Shown piece after piece: positions 11,961 to 24,054 of a DNA stretch of 64,000 bases. The DNA is from Theobroma cacao. Taxonomy: Eukaryota > Streptophyta > Magnoliopsida > Malvales > Malvaceae. The notes beneath the pieces were generated by a model, which saw nothing but the letters and a program-made list of their open reading frames with translations, searched no databases and had not been told where the DNA came from. Location: contig NC_030854.1 in the NCBI RefSeq assembly GCF_000208745.1, forward strand, positions 30,922,586 through 30,986,585, written 5' to 3'. The position numbers were made by a program, and so were the translations under genes. Each line of letters starts with the position of its first letter. The stretch's first letter is position 1.

Positions 11961-12010
11961 GTAAAATGATAGACAAATTTTTTGTTTTCAAAATTTCAGT
12001 GGGGTTCCAA

Positions 12011-14870
12011 TTGTACGACTTGTGATAAGACATGATGGTTAGTGGGTGGATGGCATTTATAAGGGTGGTGAGTCACAAATGCGAGGGGTTAGAAGTGATT
12101 TGTCATTTGTGGGCTTGATGAAGCTGATTGAAGATGTTGTTAGGGAAAACTAAAAAATTCACGAGATTGAGTTACATGCATTTATCAGTACACTCGAAGA
12201 GCTATCATGCCTAATTATCAAGGACGATGAGGATGTTGCATTAATTCTGCTAAAACAGAGGAATGTTTCGGCTGTGTATGTCACCATTAAGGAACGCCAA
12301 ACAAATGTTATGTCACCATTAAGGAACTCCAAACAAATGTTATGTCACATGAAGAAGCTGTACAACATGGTAATCAGCTCAATCAAAATGAGATTTACAG
12401 TGCTTCACATATACCATAGCATTCAGTCCGTAACCCACAACAATGGCAATTGACGTATGCACAAGAATTTGTGTAGCCCGGTAGACACACGACATTAACA
12501 AAACAGTTGGTTGCATAATTTGGATCAGCATATGCATTGAACCGATTACTTGCTTTTGTCCAACAAATGCAACAATCGGGTGAAACTGTAGAGGGTGTAA
12601 TGCCTTTTTTAAATGAGAATGCAACACTTGAGGACAACACTATGACGTTGGAGGGGGACACTACGACGTTGAAGGGTGACATTGCATCTGATAAGGGAAA
12701 TAAGGATTTGTTCCTTGTCGGTGAAGATAGATTTGATGACAATTTCAATGACGAGCGTGATGAATGGCATGATGACAGTTTAAACAATGATTGGCTTTAT
12801 GACAGTGACATTCCAATTTGCAATAATGTTGAAGGCGAAACGAAACCTGTTGGAGGTGTTGATGTAGGAGATGTTCAGTGTGATAACCCCATATACAATA
12901 GCCTCATCACTAGTGAGAACGAGATTCGTTTGCTTGAGACATTGCTCGATGACAATTATCAGGAAAGGAGAAATGCAAGAATTTCTCGTACGTGGCTAAT
13001 TCTAAGTGCAGAAAGGTTATCCTTCCAAACAATTACCACTGAGGAGTTGACATGTGCCGATGATCGCTTATACAAAGGAAGAATGGTTTTTCTCGAAGGC
13101 CGATTTGAAACGAGCTTTGAACATATTGGCTCTAAAAGAGCAGTTTAAGATCAGCGTCAAAAGGTCATGTAAAGGACTTTTTGAGGTTGGTTGTAAAGAC
13201 AAGGCATGCAAATTCAGTGTGTGTGCAACGAAGTTACTTGAAGGAGAATATTGGCAAGTTCAAACATTTCACAAAGTATACGTGTTTATTGTCGATGGTT
13301 TGCAAAGGCGATTTTAAAACGTAAGTGCTAAAATAATTGGTGAACTTATGTCACACAAGCTTCAGGCTAATGGAGTAGCATTAAGACCTAAGGACATAAT
13401 TGATGAGGGTTCAGTGGGGATTGGAATGCTTGTATGGTAAGGCCTGACAAGTGAAAGAGTATGTGGAGAGGCTTGTTTTCGATCTTTCAGATGAGTCATT
13501 TTAACTACTACCCTCGTATTTTTATATGTTGGAACAAGAAAATCCCAATACAGTCACTGCAATGGCTATTGATGAGGCACACAAATTCAAATATTGTTTC
13601 TGGTCATACGGGGCTTGTATTCGAGGGTTTAAGGATGTAATGCGTCCTACGGTTGCAATTGATGCAACACATCTAAAAGGTAGGTTTAAAGGTGTTCTAT
13701 TTGTCATTGTATAGAAAGATGTGAACAAGTGTGTATATCCAATTACATCTGTGTGATGCGGTTGGTTGTCTTGAAAACATTATGCTCATTTATGATCAGC
13801 ATCTTGGTATTAAGAAAGCAATACAAAATGCATAACTAGAAGCGCATCACGGTTTATGCGGTTACCACTTGAAGAAAAACTTTAAAACAAGTTCAAGCGC
13901 GACGACATTTCTATGATTTTCACCTTTGCTTGAGATTGCTATAAGGTTTTCGATTTCAATAGACATATGAACCAGCTCAAGCAGATTCACGCGGGAGCCC
14001 ATTCTAACCTTATGAGAATAGGCCCTCAGAAATGGGCACGTGCACATTCACCGAAAAGGCGATACCAACTCATGACATCTAACATTGCGGAATGTGTTAA
14101 CTCATGCTTGAAGCATGCAAGACAAATGCCAATCATTGTTTTGATCGAGTTCATCATAGACATGTTTTTGTGTTGGTTCCATGATCGATACAAGGAGGCC
14201 ACCAAGGTGACCACGCCCCTCAGCCCTTGGGTTGCCATGCAGTTGAGCAAACGGTTCAATGTTGCACATCCATTTGTAGTTAAACCTATCAATTGAGTGG
14301 AGTTTGAAGTTAAAGACGAGAAGATGGACGAACTTGTAAACTTGTCCAGGAAGACGTGTTCATGTTGTGAGTTCTAAACATATCTATTGCCATGCAGCCA
14401 TGCCATTACAGCAATAAGGTCATGATATCTTTATTTCTTATTTAAACCATAAGTAACATAGCATTTACTTTGTGCTTGAACATTGAGTTCATTGTATTTT
14501 TAAATAAATGCAAAAGTGAAGCTGTTGAATTCTATTTTGACTATTACAAGACAACCGTTTTGGTGGAGGATTATGTGGGGTCCATTCGCTCGATAGGGCA
14601 TCCTAGTGAGTGGGACATCCCCCTCATGTGAAATAAATTGTCGTTTTGCCACCACCTTGGCATGGCCAAGTAGGAAAACCTAGAAGGAAAAGGATTTCAT
14701 CGACTGGTGAAGGTAGTCGAGCACGGAGATGTTCGCAATGCAAGAGGTATGGGCATAATAAATAAAACTGCCCATCCCCATTTGTAGTTCCATCTATAAA
14801 TCTGGCACCATTTCCAAGTCAATCGGTGCCTCATGAGTGCGACAACCAAAAGTATGTTCAACTTATAGAC
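12011..14870 (+). pseudogene. mudrA-like: MULE-1 mudrA-type transposase, broken
   Basis: This is the remnant of a Mutator transposase, which in intact form cuts and joins the element's ends. In order it shows the N-terminal PB1-like piece (near 12050-12360, with stops), an acidic linker and the MuDR DNA-binding domain (12537-13317, with a frameshift near 13090), then the catalytic core with the first Asp in VAIDATHLKG (13526-13714). A stop follows, and a deletion of several tens of bases near 13745 compared with MULE-2. The segment 13967-14296 holds the NIAECVNSCLKHAR region, and a SWIM-type zinc finger (CSCCEF...PCSHAI) follows with stops. The C-terminal zinc-knuckle region near 14720 is also disrupted. 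There are at least six disabling changes, so it cannot encode active transposase. Confidence 0.85.
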
Positions 14871-15704
14871 AAACTAGTCACACACGCAACACTTGTCCAA
14901 TATAAAGGATAATGTTTGAAAATGTAAGGTGCCTTGTAGATGAAGATAGTTTGTCAACCTAACTAATGTGTGAGCCATACGTAATACCTTTCTCACAATT
15001 TTCTCTTGTAGTTTCTTACATTCATTCATATTTTGTGTTTGTTAGTTTCCTCTTGTAGATGAGTTTTTATTTTTTTGATTTTTTTTGTAGATATATTATT
15101 TGATTATTTGAATTTTGTGTTTAGTTTTGATCAGTGAATAGAAAATTGTCATATTGTTTGTTACTAATCTTGATAATTTGCTATGTAATATCATATATAT
15201 TATTTAATTTATGTCGATTAGTATAATTTTTAACAAGTTTTATAATTAATTTTAGATAAATACGTCATGGAAAGATACTGTACAAAAAATTGATCTCACC
15301 AGACTCAAATTTCAAGCAACAATGACATAACATTCTTTCCATAAAATGACAAAAATAAGAAAGTTCTAAAATGACGTAGTTTTTATGAAAAGAAAGACAA
15401 AAATAAGAAAGAAAAAGCGTGAAGAAAAGTAGAAAAGAAATTCAAGTAAGGCATTATTAAATATAAGTGTTTCGGTGTGAGGGTAAATACACTGATTTAT
15501 TTGTTAGAGGACTTGGTTCGAAGCTCAGGAAGTGCATCTTTTGAAAAATAAATTGTCACGTGTTTGCGTCTAAAAATGCCACGTGGTAGCCTTTTGATGT
15601 GCCACATCAGCAATCAATGTCATTTGAACCCAAAAACACCACATTAGTAATCCACTCCAAAAGTGCACGTGGTATTACCACATTAGCCACACGCTCCAAT
15701 TCTT

Positions 15705-16310
15705 AGATGTCGATGACATCTTGTGGTGACAAGCTAAGTGGTAGTAGTATTATGGGGTGACACAGTACGCCTCAATTGTTTGATGTCTATAACATCTTGT
15801 GGTGACATGTTGAGTAGTCGCAGTATTATGGGTGACACGCTGAGTGGTAGTAGTATTAGGGAGTGATACGCCTCACCCCAATTGTTAGATGTTAATGACA
15901 TCTTAAGGGGACACGTTGAGTGGTTGCAGTATTATGGGGTGGCATGCCATGGCCCAATCGTTAGACGTCAATGACATCTTGTGGTGACACGTTGAGTGGT
16001 TGTAGTGTTATGGAGTGACACATTGAGTGCTTGCAGTATTATGAGGTGACACATTGAGTGGTTGTAGTATTATAGGGTGACACGTTAAGTGTTTGCAGTA
16101 TTATGGGGTGGCATGCCACGACCCAATTATAAGATATCAATGACATCTTGTGGTGACACACTGAGTTGTCGCAGTATTATGGGATGACACGCTGAGTGGT
16201 AGCAGTATTATGAGATGACACGTTGCACCCCAATTGTTAGATGTTGATGACATCTTGGGGTGACATTCTGAGTGGTTTCAATATTATGGGGTGACACACC
16301 ACGCTTACTT
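15705..16310. repeat. Nested GTGACAC-rich tandem array inside MULE-1
   Basis: Repeated blocks of about 35-40 bp (GTGACAC, then GAGTGGTTGCAGTATTATGGG) are grouped into longer units that begin with TTAGATGTCAATGACATCTT. The array lies between the two convergent genes and has no counterpart at this place in MULE-2. Confidence 0.7.
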
Positions 16311-17859
16311 TTTAAGACAGTGTTGGTAGTGCTGGACAGTATTGCAGCACTAGGAGCTTGGTGCTGCAGCACTAGAGCTTTTGTTTGGTGAGGTGTTTAT
16401 GCTGAAGGGAACAATTGCTGCAATCAGGCTACTTCTAATGCATATTTTGACCATGCTTGGATCAAAACTAGGTAAAAGTGAAAAACATGAAAATTATAGC
16501 CTTTCCTCTTAGCTTTCCAATGGTATAAGAATCACATTGATTGGAGTGCTGTAGCTTGTTAAATGTCATTTACGACTTATTGTGACTCACCATTAGTAAA
16601 GACCCATAAGTTGAAGGTAAAACAACCAATTAATTTAATTTACATCAGTTTCTGATCATTATAGGCACTGTGTCTAAATTAAAAAATTATTGTATAAAAT
16701 GTACAAATATTAAAATTAATAAAACTAATTGTATCTACAAAAAAATGTGCATACAACTGTAGATATGTTCATGAAGCAGGGGTTTAGGGTTCGCTCTAAC
16801 AACTGTTGGTAAAAATTTCTAAAGCGTATTGGCGATGCATTTTAGCAATCATATTCTGTTTAACTCTAATCGGTTCTGATTGCAAAATATCATCAATGTA
16901 CCTTATGGTGAACATACGACAACCGACACTATCATTCAAATGATGCACTAATGCTTTTGGGAAATGAATTTCTAATAACATCGACATGGAATCTCGTGTC
17001 TTACGACGCATTTTTTTGAAATAACTGGATTGGTGGCGAATGATGGGCATCATCGTCGTAAGGGATGTCATCTGAGCCGTACGCACTCCGTTATCCTTAG
17101 CAGTAAAAAGTTCTTGCGGAGTCCACCACCTTAATCATCCACCTGACCAAGTCGATCTTCGTAACCACACAGTGCCCACACACATTGCAAAGCGTGAGGA
17201 TGAAATCGACATCTTCTCATTTTTTCCCGTATGTCAGCCTAGCACCCTCCACGTATCCTCACAACTCATTTGGAATTTCCATAGTGTACCGTCCATCTGA
17301 GGTTGGATATATGGTATAAGGCATACGGATGGTGTTCTGTGAAATATGTATACATTAGCTTACACTTAATGCAATCCAAAACTTTAGTATTTTCATAATT
17401 GAAAAAAATGAGCAAATAAACTTACGAAGAATATTGTATCAACCACGCATGCGCGGATGTTGTACAACTTGGACTTCAACCTTGTCATTCACTTACACAA
17501 TATGCTGAGGCATGCGTAAATTTCTTCATTTGTCATTTCTCGATGTTACGCCTGCACATGTAACAAAATGAATTTCAAAAGGCTTGATGGATTAATGTTT
17601 CATTCAAAAACAATATTTGCAATGTTATTTATAAGTTTACCTAGCACACTCGTCTTTCTTGAAAGCTTCGTACGCTTCTACCATTGAGTTCTTCAGATCT
17701 CGACAGCTCATTGATGGGTCGACATATGGGCTTGCCATGTATTTACTAGCCATTTTGACCCGTGTTCATTTAGTTGGGTTTGAAATGAGTGCTTCACCAT
17801 GATAGACATCAGACAACTCTGGTGATGACAACCGTGATGCGCTGCCTTTAGGAGTGTTT

Positions 17860-18100
17860 TGAGGAACATGGTCCCCTTCAGCCTGAACTGATGCAAGGTT
17901 CCCATCCCATCCCGTAGCTATTTCGACTACTGCATCGGCTTGAAGAACATGGTCTCCTTCAGCCTCAACTGAGTGAAAGTTCCCCTCCCTTCATGCAAAT
18001 GCATTGACAACCGTATTGGCTTGAAGAACATGGTCTCCTTCAGCATCAACTGATTGAAGAGTCACATCCCCTGCCATAGCATCATCGAGAACGTCATTGA
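17860..18100 (-). repeat. Three 81-bp units within the MULE-1 Ulp1 gene
   Basis: Units start at 17860, 17941 and 18022, exactly 81 bp apart, each opening with TGARGAACATGGTCYCCTTC on the plus strand. As 81 is a multiple of three, they would encode three 27-residue repeats on the minus strand without shifting the frame, in the linker between DUF1985 and the protease. Confidence 0.75.
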
Positions 18101-18619
18101 CATGAGTTACATTTTTTTTGTCAACACCAACAACGTCATGGTAAATGTGAACACCAAGTTCATTATGCTGCTGATCATTAGCATCATCGTGGTGCTCACC
18201 ATTATAGTGAGCTAAAGCACCGCCCTACATAACAAGACAAATGGAAAAATTCCTTAACTCATAAAATACCATAAACCATAAATCGAGAATAAAAAATAGG
18301 ACTACACCTGCTAAACATAAACTACCAATATATGAGCGAAGATAGAATAATGTACTTGTGATTTCAGGCTACCTAGAATCCGACCAATAATACGATCCTT
18401 AAATGTCTGCATTGCGAGAGTTAATGACTGAATTGAAGCCTTCAGCACCAACATGTCTTTTTTATGCTTGCGCATGATCCGTCGCAGCTGACGTTTGGTG
18501 ACTACGCTGTCATTGACTCTTGTCGAATGGGTCAACTGTAATAACATATATTACTGTGTTATTCAATAATCATATATTGAATTATTAAACATAAACCGTT
18601 AGAACTTTAATATCCTTAC

Positions 18620-19080
18620 CGACGACTAGTTAGCACTGTGCAGTTGAGTAGGACTGATCGATGGTTAAAGAGTTGTGGTTGCCTTCGTCAACTACAATAA
18701 TAGAAATTACTATGTTATTCGATAAACATATGTGGATATGCTGAGCACAAAATGTTGGAACTGCTCTTACCAACGGCTTGTTAGCATTATGCGTTTGAGC
18801 AGGATCGGTCGATGGTTGAGGAGCTGTCATCACCTCTGTCAACTGCAATAACAAAAATTACTATGTTATTTGATAAACATATGTGGAAATGTTGAACACA
18901 AAATGTTAGACCTGATTTTACCGATGGCTCGTTAGTATGTGGGTTTGAGGAAGATTTATCGATAGTATAAGAGTTGTCGTCGCATGATTCAACTGCAAAC
19001 ACAAATATGTTATTTGATAATCATATATGGAATTATTGAATACAAATCGTTAGAATCGTCCTTATCGACTGTTCACTAAC
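18620..19080 (-). repeat. Three exon-plus-intron units of about 150 bp
   Basis: The shared element CGATGGTT begins at 18659 and 18810, with a variant CGATAGTA at 18960, a period of 150-151 bp. On the minus strand each unit has a short exon-like piece (for example LTEVMTAPQPSTDP, ending ANKPL before GTAAGA) and an AT-rich piece ending in CAG. It is therefore an exon together with its intron that has been repeated. MULE-2 has a shorter version near 27640-27880. Confidence 0.65.
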
Positions 19081-20459
19081 ATTCCCATGGTCGTTTGCTT
19101 TTTCTATCAACTTAGGGCCCGACAGCTCATCGTCTCCAAAAGCGGACCAGCGGCTTTTTCTCTTTCAAGTTTTTCTTCTTTTCTCTTGCACCTAAACCCC
19201 AATTCGCTCGATCCTCCGTGTACTCTATTGGCACATACTGGTGTCCTTCCGATAAGGGGACATAGATGTCCATAAAATACTCTTATGTGGCCTCATCCGA
19301 GGTGGGCTTCAAGGTTTCGAGTGCCTACAACTGTAAAATAGGTATTTTCATTAAATTTTATGATAATTATTATACAAATTCACAACACAAATTAGTAGTT
19401 ATTCATTCACATGTTGATGATAACTCCAACTTCTTAACCATCTTGCAGAAGCCTTTCGGTTTCTAATTCCATTTTCATTTGCACATACGTGGATAGACGT
19501 TGTCCTTCGAAGCAGAGGGGATAACTTTTTTTTGAAAGGCAGGAATAGCCTCCATTGCCCAAAACTGGAAGTCAAATGTAATCATTATCAAACCGTAAAT
19601 GATAAAAAAATGCAACTATAAATTATTAAGTCAAAAGAAAACTAAAAATATTACGTGACAGTATCTGTATCACCCATGTGAATCCATAAATGTTGTAGCA
19701 TAAACGATTATCCTTCTGCAAGTTTGGGGTAGGCACTTTGAACCCTTTCAATAGATAATTCTCAATCAACCTTCAAACATAGTGACCCCAAGGGAAGACA
19801 TTCCAAGCGTCAATGTCTTTTACCAATTACAAGAGCCAAGGTGTCACTCGTTTATGTTAGTCTTGACCAAATAAAATGTTATTCATAAGCAAGATGAGTG
19901 CCATCTTAGTCGCGTCTCCTGGTCGTTGAAAGTTGCCTCCGTGGAACGTATCAAGCAACGTCTGCAGCTTAACGCTCAATTGCCTGTTCCAGTATCTCAC
20001 TTGAATTCCATTAGGAACAACCTCGTACGGTCGTGTGAATACATTAGGCATTCGGCCAAACTTGAGTTCGGTGATAAGGCAAAACTCCTGCTTTGATATA
20101 CGCGCCTTTCTCTTGCCAATAGCAAACCATAGCTCATGGTCCATTGACTCTGTCTCAGTGATTCGACAAATCATGATGTTCTACAGGAGATTAGAGCAAA
20201 AAGTAGCCTTGTGGATATAGGTCCAATAGCATTCTAAAGCACATATGCTTGACTGCATCGTACTCCTCTTTCTCTTGGAGAGTCGTGTTGATGTAATGTA
20301 GTTACGACTATTTACAATGGGTGTTAATGAAGACCTTGAACGCTCACTTCTCCCTAAGCACAATAAGCAAACTGTCAAGATCATCATATTATCTGAACTG
20401 CATCTGCAAAACATGACATACATGTACTAGTGAGTTAACCCATAATGTGCAACACGGTA

Positions 20460-20870
20460 TATTGAAGAAAGAAATAGATGTTGTTATACGATATGCATAC
20501 TAAGTAAAATATTGTTACATGCTAAACATAGCAGGTCAAATGCTGTTACATTCTAAGCATATCAAGTTAAAAGTTGTTACACACCAACATTGAGTAATGT
20601 GGTGACATGCCAACCATGCCATGTCGTGACACGTCAATCACTATAATTATTGTCTCGTTACACGAATTGCCTTAAAATACCTAATGTGGTGACATGTCAA
20701 TCATGCCTATCGTAACACTCCAATCACTATAATTATTGACTCGTTACATGAACTGTCCTACAATACCTAATGTGGTGACATTCTAAAAACATCAAAAACC
20801 AATTAACCCACTACACGCCAAATCAAATGTTGTAGTTCGTGTTACTCGATATGCAGGTGCAGACCCCCCT
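20460..20870. repeat. MULE-1 right-hand GTGACATGCCA / GTTACAT repeats
   Basis: Degenerate units of about 30-60 bp with the motifs TAATGTGGTGACAT, ATAATTATTGACTCGTTACA and GCATATCAAGTNAAA. They are inverted relatives of the left-hand subterminal repeats. MULE-2 has the cleaner equivalent at 29285-29750. Confidence 0.6.
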
Positions 20871-21299
20871 TCAAAACTTTGGTACGACCATAAAACATGT
20901 TAAAAAAAAATATTATAGTTCTCTCTCTCCACAATTTATCCAAAAACCATAAAACCAAGAAGAAACAGTTAAAACATAACAAATGCAAAAACATGAACAT
21001 ATCACAGCAACCTAGCAAAAAATAAACTAATAAAAGAAAGTTTTAATTTGAGATTGACTGACCTCTTCACTGATAACCGACATTGTTGCTATGATGTCAT
21101 TAAGCTTGCAAAGAACAAAAGTCGAACACTTTGGTCCCTTTGGGAATGAGGAATGAATCAAACTTTCTTAGAGCTTTCACACAAACGTTTGTGAATTTTG
21201 AAAAATATATAATAAAATGTAATGGCCTTATAATATTCATTCAGTGGAAGCTCAAATGGTTTATTTATTTTTTGGCCACATTTTTTTTTTCTATTTCAA

Positions 21300-22000
21300 A
21301 CCATGGTGTGTCCCATATGTTCACGATGCCGTGTCACACGATTCCAACATGCCCTGTCATATATTCTCACCATGCTGTGTCACACATTCCCACCATGGCA
21401 TGTCACAAACTCAAAACCCTACCGTGTCACATATTCTCACTGTGTCGTCTCATACATTCTCACTCTGCCGTGTCACAGATTCTCTCCACGGAGTGTCACA
21501 AACTCTGAACCCTGCCGTGTCACAAACTTTGAATCCTGCCGTGTCACAGTCGTGTCACATATTCTCATTGTACCATCTCACACATTCTTACCCTACCATA
21601 TCATAGATTCATTCCATGGCGTGTTACAAACTCTAAACTCTGCCTTATCATAGCCGTGTCACATATGCTCACCATGCCGTCTCACATATTCTCACCATGG
21701 CATGTCACATATTCATACCATGGCGTGTCACATTCTCACATTGGAGTGTCACATATTCTCATCATTTTGTCTCGCATATTTGCTCCAAGCTGTGTCACAT
21801 ATTCTCACCGTGTCGTGTCACATATTTCCTCTATGGCATGTCACAAACTCCAAATACTACCATGTCACAGCCGTGTCACATATTCTCACCATGACGTGCC
21901 ACACATTCCCACTATTTCATGTCACACATTCCCATTATGCCATGTCACAAACTCTAAACCCTACCGTGACACAGCTGTGTCACATATGGCCTACTGTAGC
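21300..22000. repeat. MULE-1 right subterminal array of about 24-bp units
   Basis: More than twenty degenerate tandem units of the form CCGTGTCACATATTCTCACC, broken by variants with CAAACTCTAAACCCTGCCGTG. The unit length is close to 24 bp, a multiple of three, so several long overlapping reading frames of His/Thr/Ser/Cys-rich repeats appear in all three plus frames. These are not genes. The same array occurs near the right end of MULE-2. Confidence 0.85.
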
Positions 22001-22445
22001 ACGACCATTTTGTGCTTTGGGTTCACATCTTTTTCCTTCCAATTCACTATTGTATCAGGAATTTCTGATTTCACATCATTCTCGAAACTTTGGATTCATC
22101 ACGATGGATTTCTCTTTCAGTTTAATACCATCATTCTCATATTGTTTGAACGTCATGTCTGAAATATCTGAAAAACCATCTCTTGCAACATGATTTTGTT
22201 TGTTTTGTTTTGCACAAGCTTCTTGGAAACAAAAATGGATGTTTTGTACAAAATTAGAGGGAATAAATTCTTTGCAAATTTATTTTCCCCAATATGTGTG
22301 TGTATGAGAATGCGCGTTAATGAAGATATCTCATTAAGGGCATTTTTATCCTTAAATCTCTTCTCTTGGTTTAAAACAGTTAAATTATTTAAAAGATTAT
22401 TTTCAAAAAACTTTATATTTTAGGACTAAAAAAATATTTTTACCT

Positions 22446-22529
22446 AATAATTATCGCGCTTAGATTACGACATATATTAATCAGTCCTCCACCCAACTAT
22501 ATGTCTGAATATAGAAACCACGCAACAAT
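22446..22529 (+). repeat. Direct repeat flanking MULE-1, right copy
   Basis: This is the partner of 11130-11213, in the same orientation and diverged at perhaps one base in four or five. It lies just outside the right end of MULE-1, followed by about 420 bp of unremarkable AT-rich sequence before MULE-2. Confidence 0.75.
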
Positions 22530-23479
22530 ACTTGCCTAAAAGTAGCACCTTAATTAAACAATAGTGTGCTCAGCCTACAACTCTTTTTCATTATTCAAAG
22601 AGTCCTAGCTAGACTACCTCAACTAAAACTCTAGATCAAACTCTCATCCGATAGTTTTTAAATGATCAAATTAAAAAAATTCAACTCCATTAGCAATCTA
22701 ATTCTATTGCAATTAAAACTCCTAATGACAGTAGAGACTTATAAAACCATCAAGAGTCATTCAGCCAATGGTACTAATCCAACCACATTTTTATCGTATG
22801 AAGTATCTCCATAGACAAATAAACATCCACACAATCAACGCCATCTGTTTAGTCAAAATTTTGAGCTAAATTCAAGACTAATGCAAAGAGCAAACAATGT
22901 TTATGTAAACTTGAATTTGATTCTTTAATTCTTTTATTATTTCTATGCAAGAAAATTGTGAGAAAAGGACCTCATGATAAAGGTGATTTCAGAAATAACT
23001 ACTCATATAAAGTTATCTATTTCTAGCCAAAAGAAGCATGAGTAGACCAAAATGCCCTTAAAAATATCATTTCAAATAAATGCTCAGCTGTTTGAGCTAT
23101 CTCCTTCCCGCTAGAGAGAAAATAGAAAAAAATAAAAATAAATGCTCAGTTGTTTGAGCTCGTCATTTTTCTCTCTCAACTCTCTGAACTGTCTCAACTC
23201 TGGCAAGTCTCTGTTGAGCACCATCGTCATTAGCTCTCTTAGATCTCTGAACTGTATGAGCTTTGTCAACTCTCTGTTGAGCACCATCGTCATCTAGCTA
23301 TGGTCTATCTCTCAGCATCTGGCCATATTGTTGTAGATTAACAGACCCTATAGCAGAGATGACATCAAGGTACCTGTTATTGGGTTTATTATTTCAACAC
23401 ACTTAAATTTTTGAAACATTTGGTGTAAATTAGAAGATGGATTAAAAACATTACCCAAAGTTATTACACGTCATGCATC

Positions 23480-23980
23480 TATAACATGTGTTAGCGTTAT
23501 TTTAACGTGTCACGGCATTGGTTCCATGCATGACATGTTACAATATTTAACGTTATATGCATGGCGTGTTACCACATTGGTTTTTGGCATGTCACGACAC
23601 TGATGCATAGGTTAATTGGTCACATGGGTTTTTGGCATATCTCGACACTGATGCATGGCGTGTCACGACACTGATGCATGGTGCGTCACAACATTTGACT
23701 TGATATGCATGGCGTGTCACGGCATTTAACGTTATATGTAGGCGTGTTACCACATTTTATATTATATGCATGGCGTGTCACCACATTTTTCGTTAAATGC
23801 ATGACGTGTTACTACATTTTACATTATATGCATGGTGTGTTACCACATTTTACGCTATATGCATGGCGTGTTACAACATGTTATGTTATATTCATGGTGT
23901 GTAATCATATTTTACGTTATATGCATGGTGTGTTACAACATTTTACGTTATATGCATGGCGTGTAACAGCATGACTGACA
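23480..23980. repeat. MULE-2 left subterminal array (ATGCATGGCGTGTTACAACA)
   Basis: About fifteen units of 31-33 bp in which TATATGCATGGCGTGTTAC is followed by MACATTTTACGT. The long plus-strand frame at 23705-23974 is only this repeat translated. The units reappear in inverted orientation near the right end (29285-29750), so together they form a long, interrupted terminal inverted structure. Confidence 0.85.
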
Positions 23981-24054
23981 AATTTTTGATCACGGCATGT
24001 ATTGTGTAAATTGATTGACAAAATTTTTTTTTTACAAAATTTTAGTGAGGTTCC

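Larger units (their letters stand above)
16796..20420 (-). pseudogene. MULE-1 Ulp1-like protease / DUF1985 gene, broken
   Basis: Many plant MULEs carry, besides mudrA, a gene with an N-terminal DUF1985 domain and a C-terminal Ulp1-type (C48) SUMO-protease domain. Here the N-terminal part (20174-19857) is open and reads ELWFAIGKRKARISKQEFCL then NFQRPGDATKMALILL, typical of DUF1985. The last part (17086-16796) contains SVGCRMFTIRYIDDIL, which matches the region of the catalytic cysteine in C48 peptidases. The middle is split by introns, internal repeats and stops. It converges on the mudrA remnant. The protease role is known for the family, not shown here, and the gene looks inactive. Confidence 0.65.
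11249..22425. mobile_element. MULE-1: decayed Mutator-like element of about 11 kb
   Basis: A Mutator-like DNA transposon. Its left end (from about 11249) matches the left end of MULE-2 (from about 22951). Its right end (to about 22425) carries a loosely inverted version, including the inverted motif AAAATGCCCTTAA. Inside, from left to right, are short subterminal repeats, a broken mudrA transposase on the plus strand, a GTGACAC-rich array, a broken Ulp1/DUF1985 gene on the minus strand, and a long right-hand array of 24-bp repeats. The ends are approximate because the terminal repeats are diverged and no clean 9-bp target duplication could be fixed. No intact transposase remains. Confidence 0.75.

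Noticed and set aside
21131..22193. Six overlapping plus-strand frames of 65-168 codons
   Set aside because: They are translations of the 24-bp GTGTCAC repeat array in different frames, with no protein family signature.
23705..23974. Plus-strand frame of 89 codons rich in HGV and LYAW repeats
   Set aside because: It is the 31-bp subterminal repeat of MULE-2 read in one frame.
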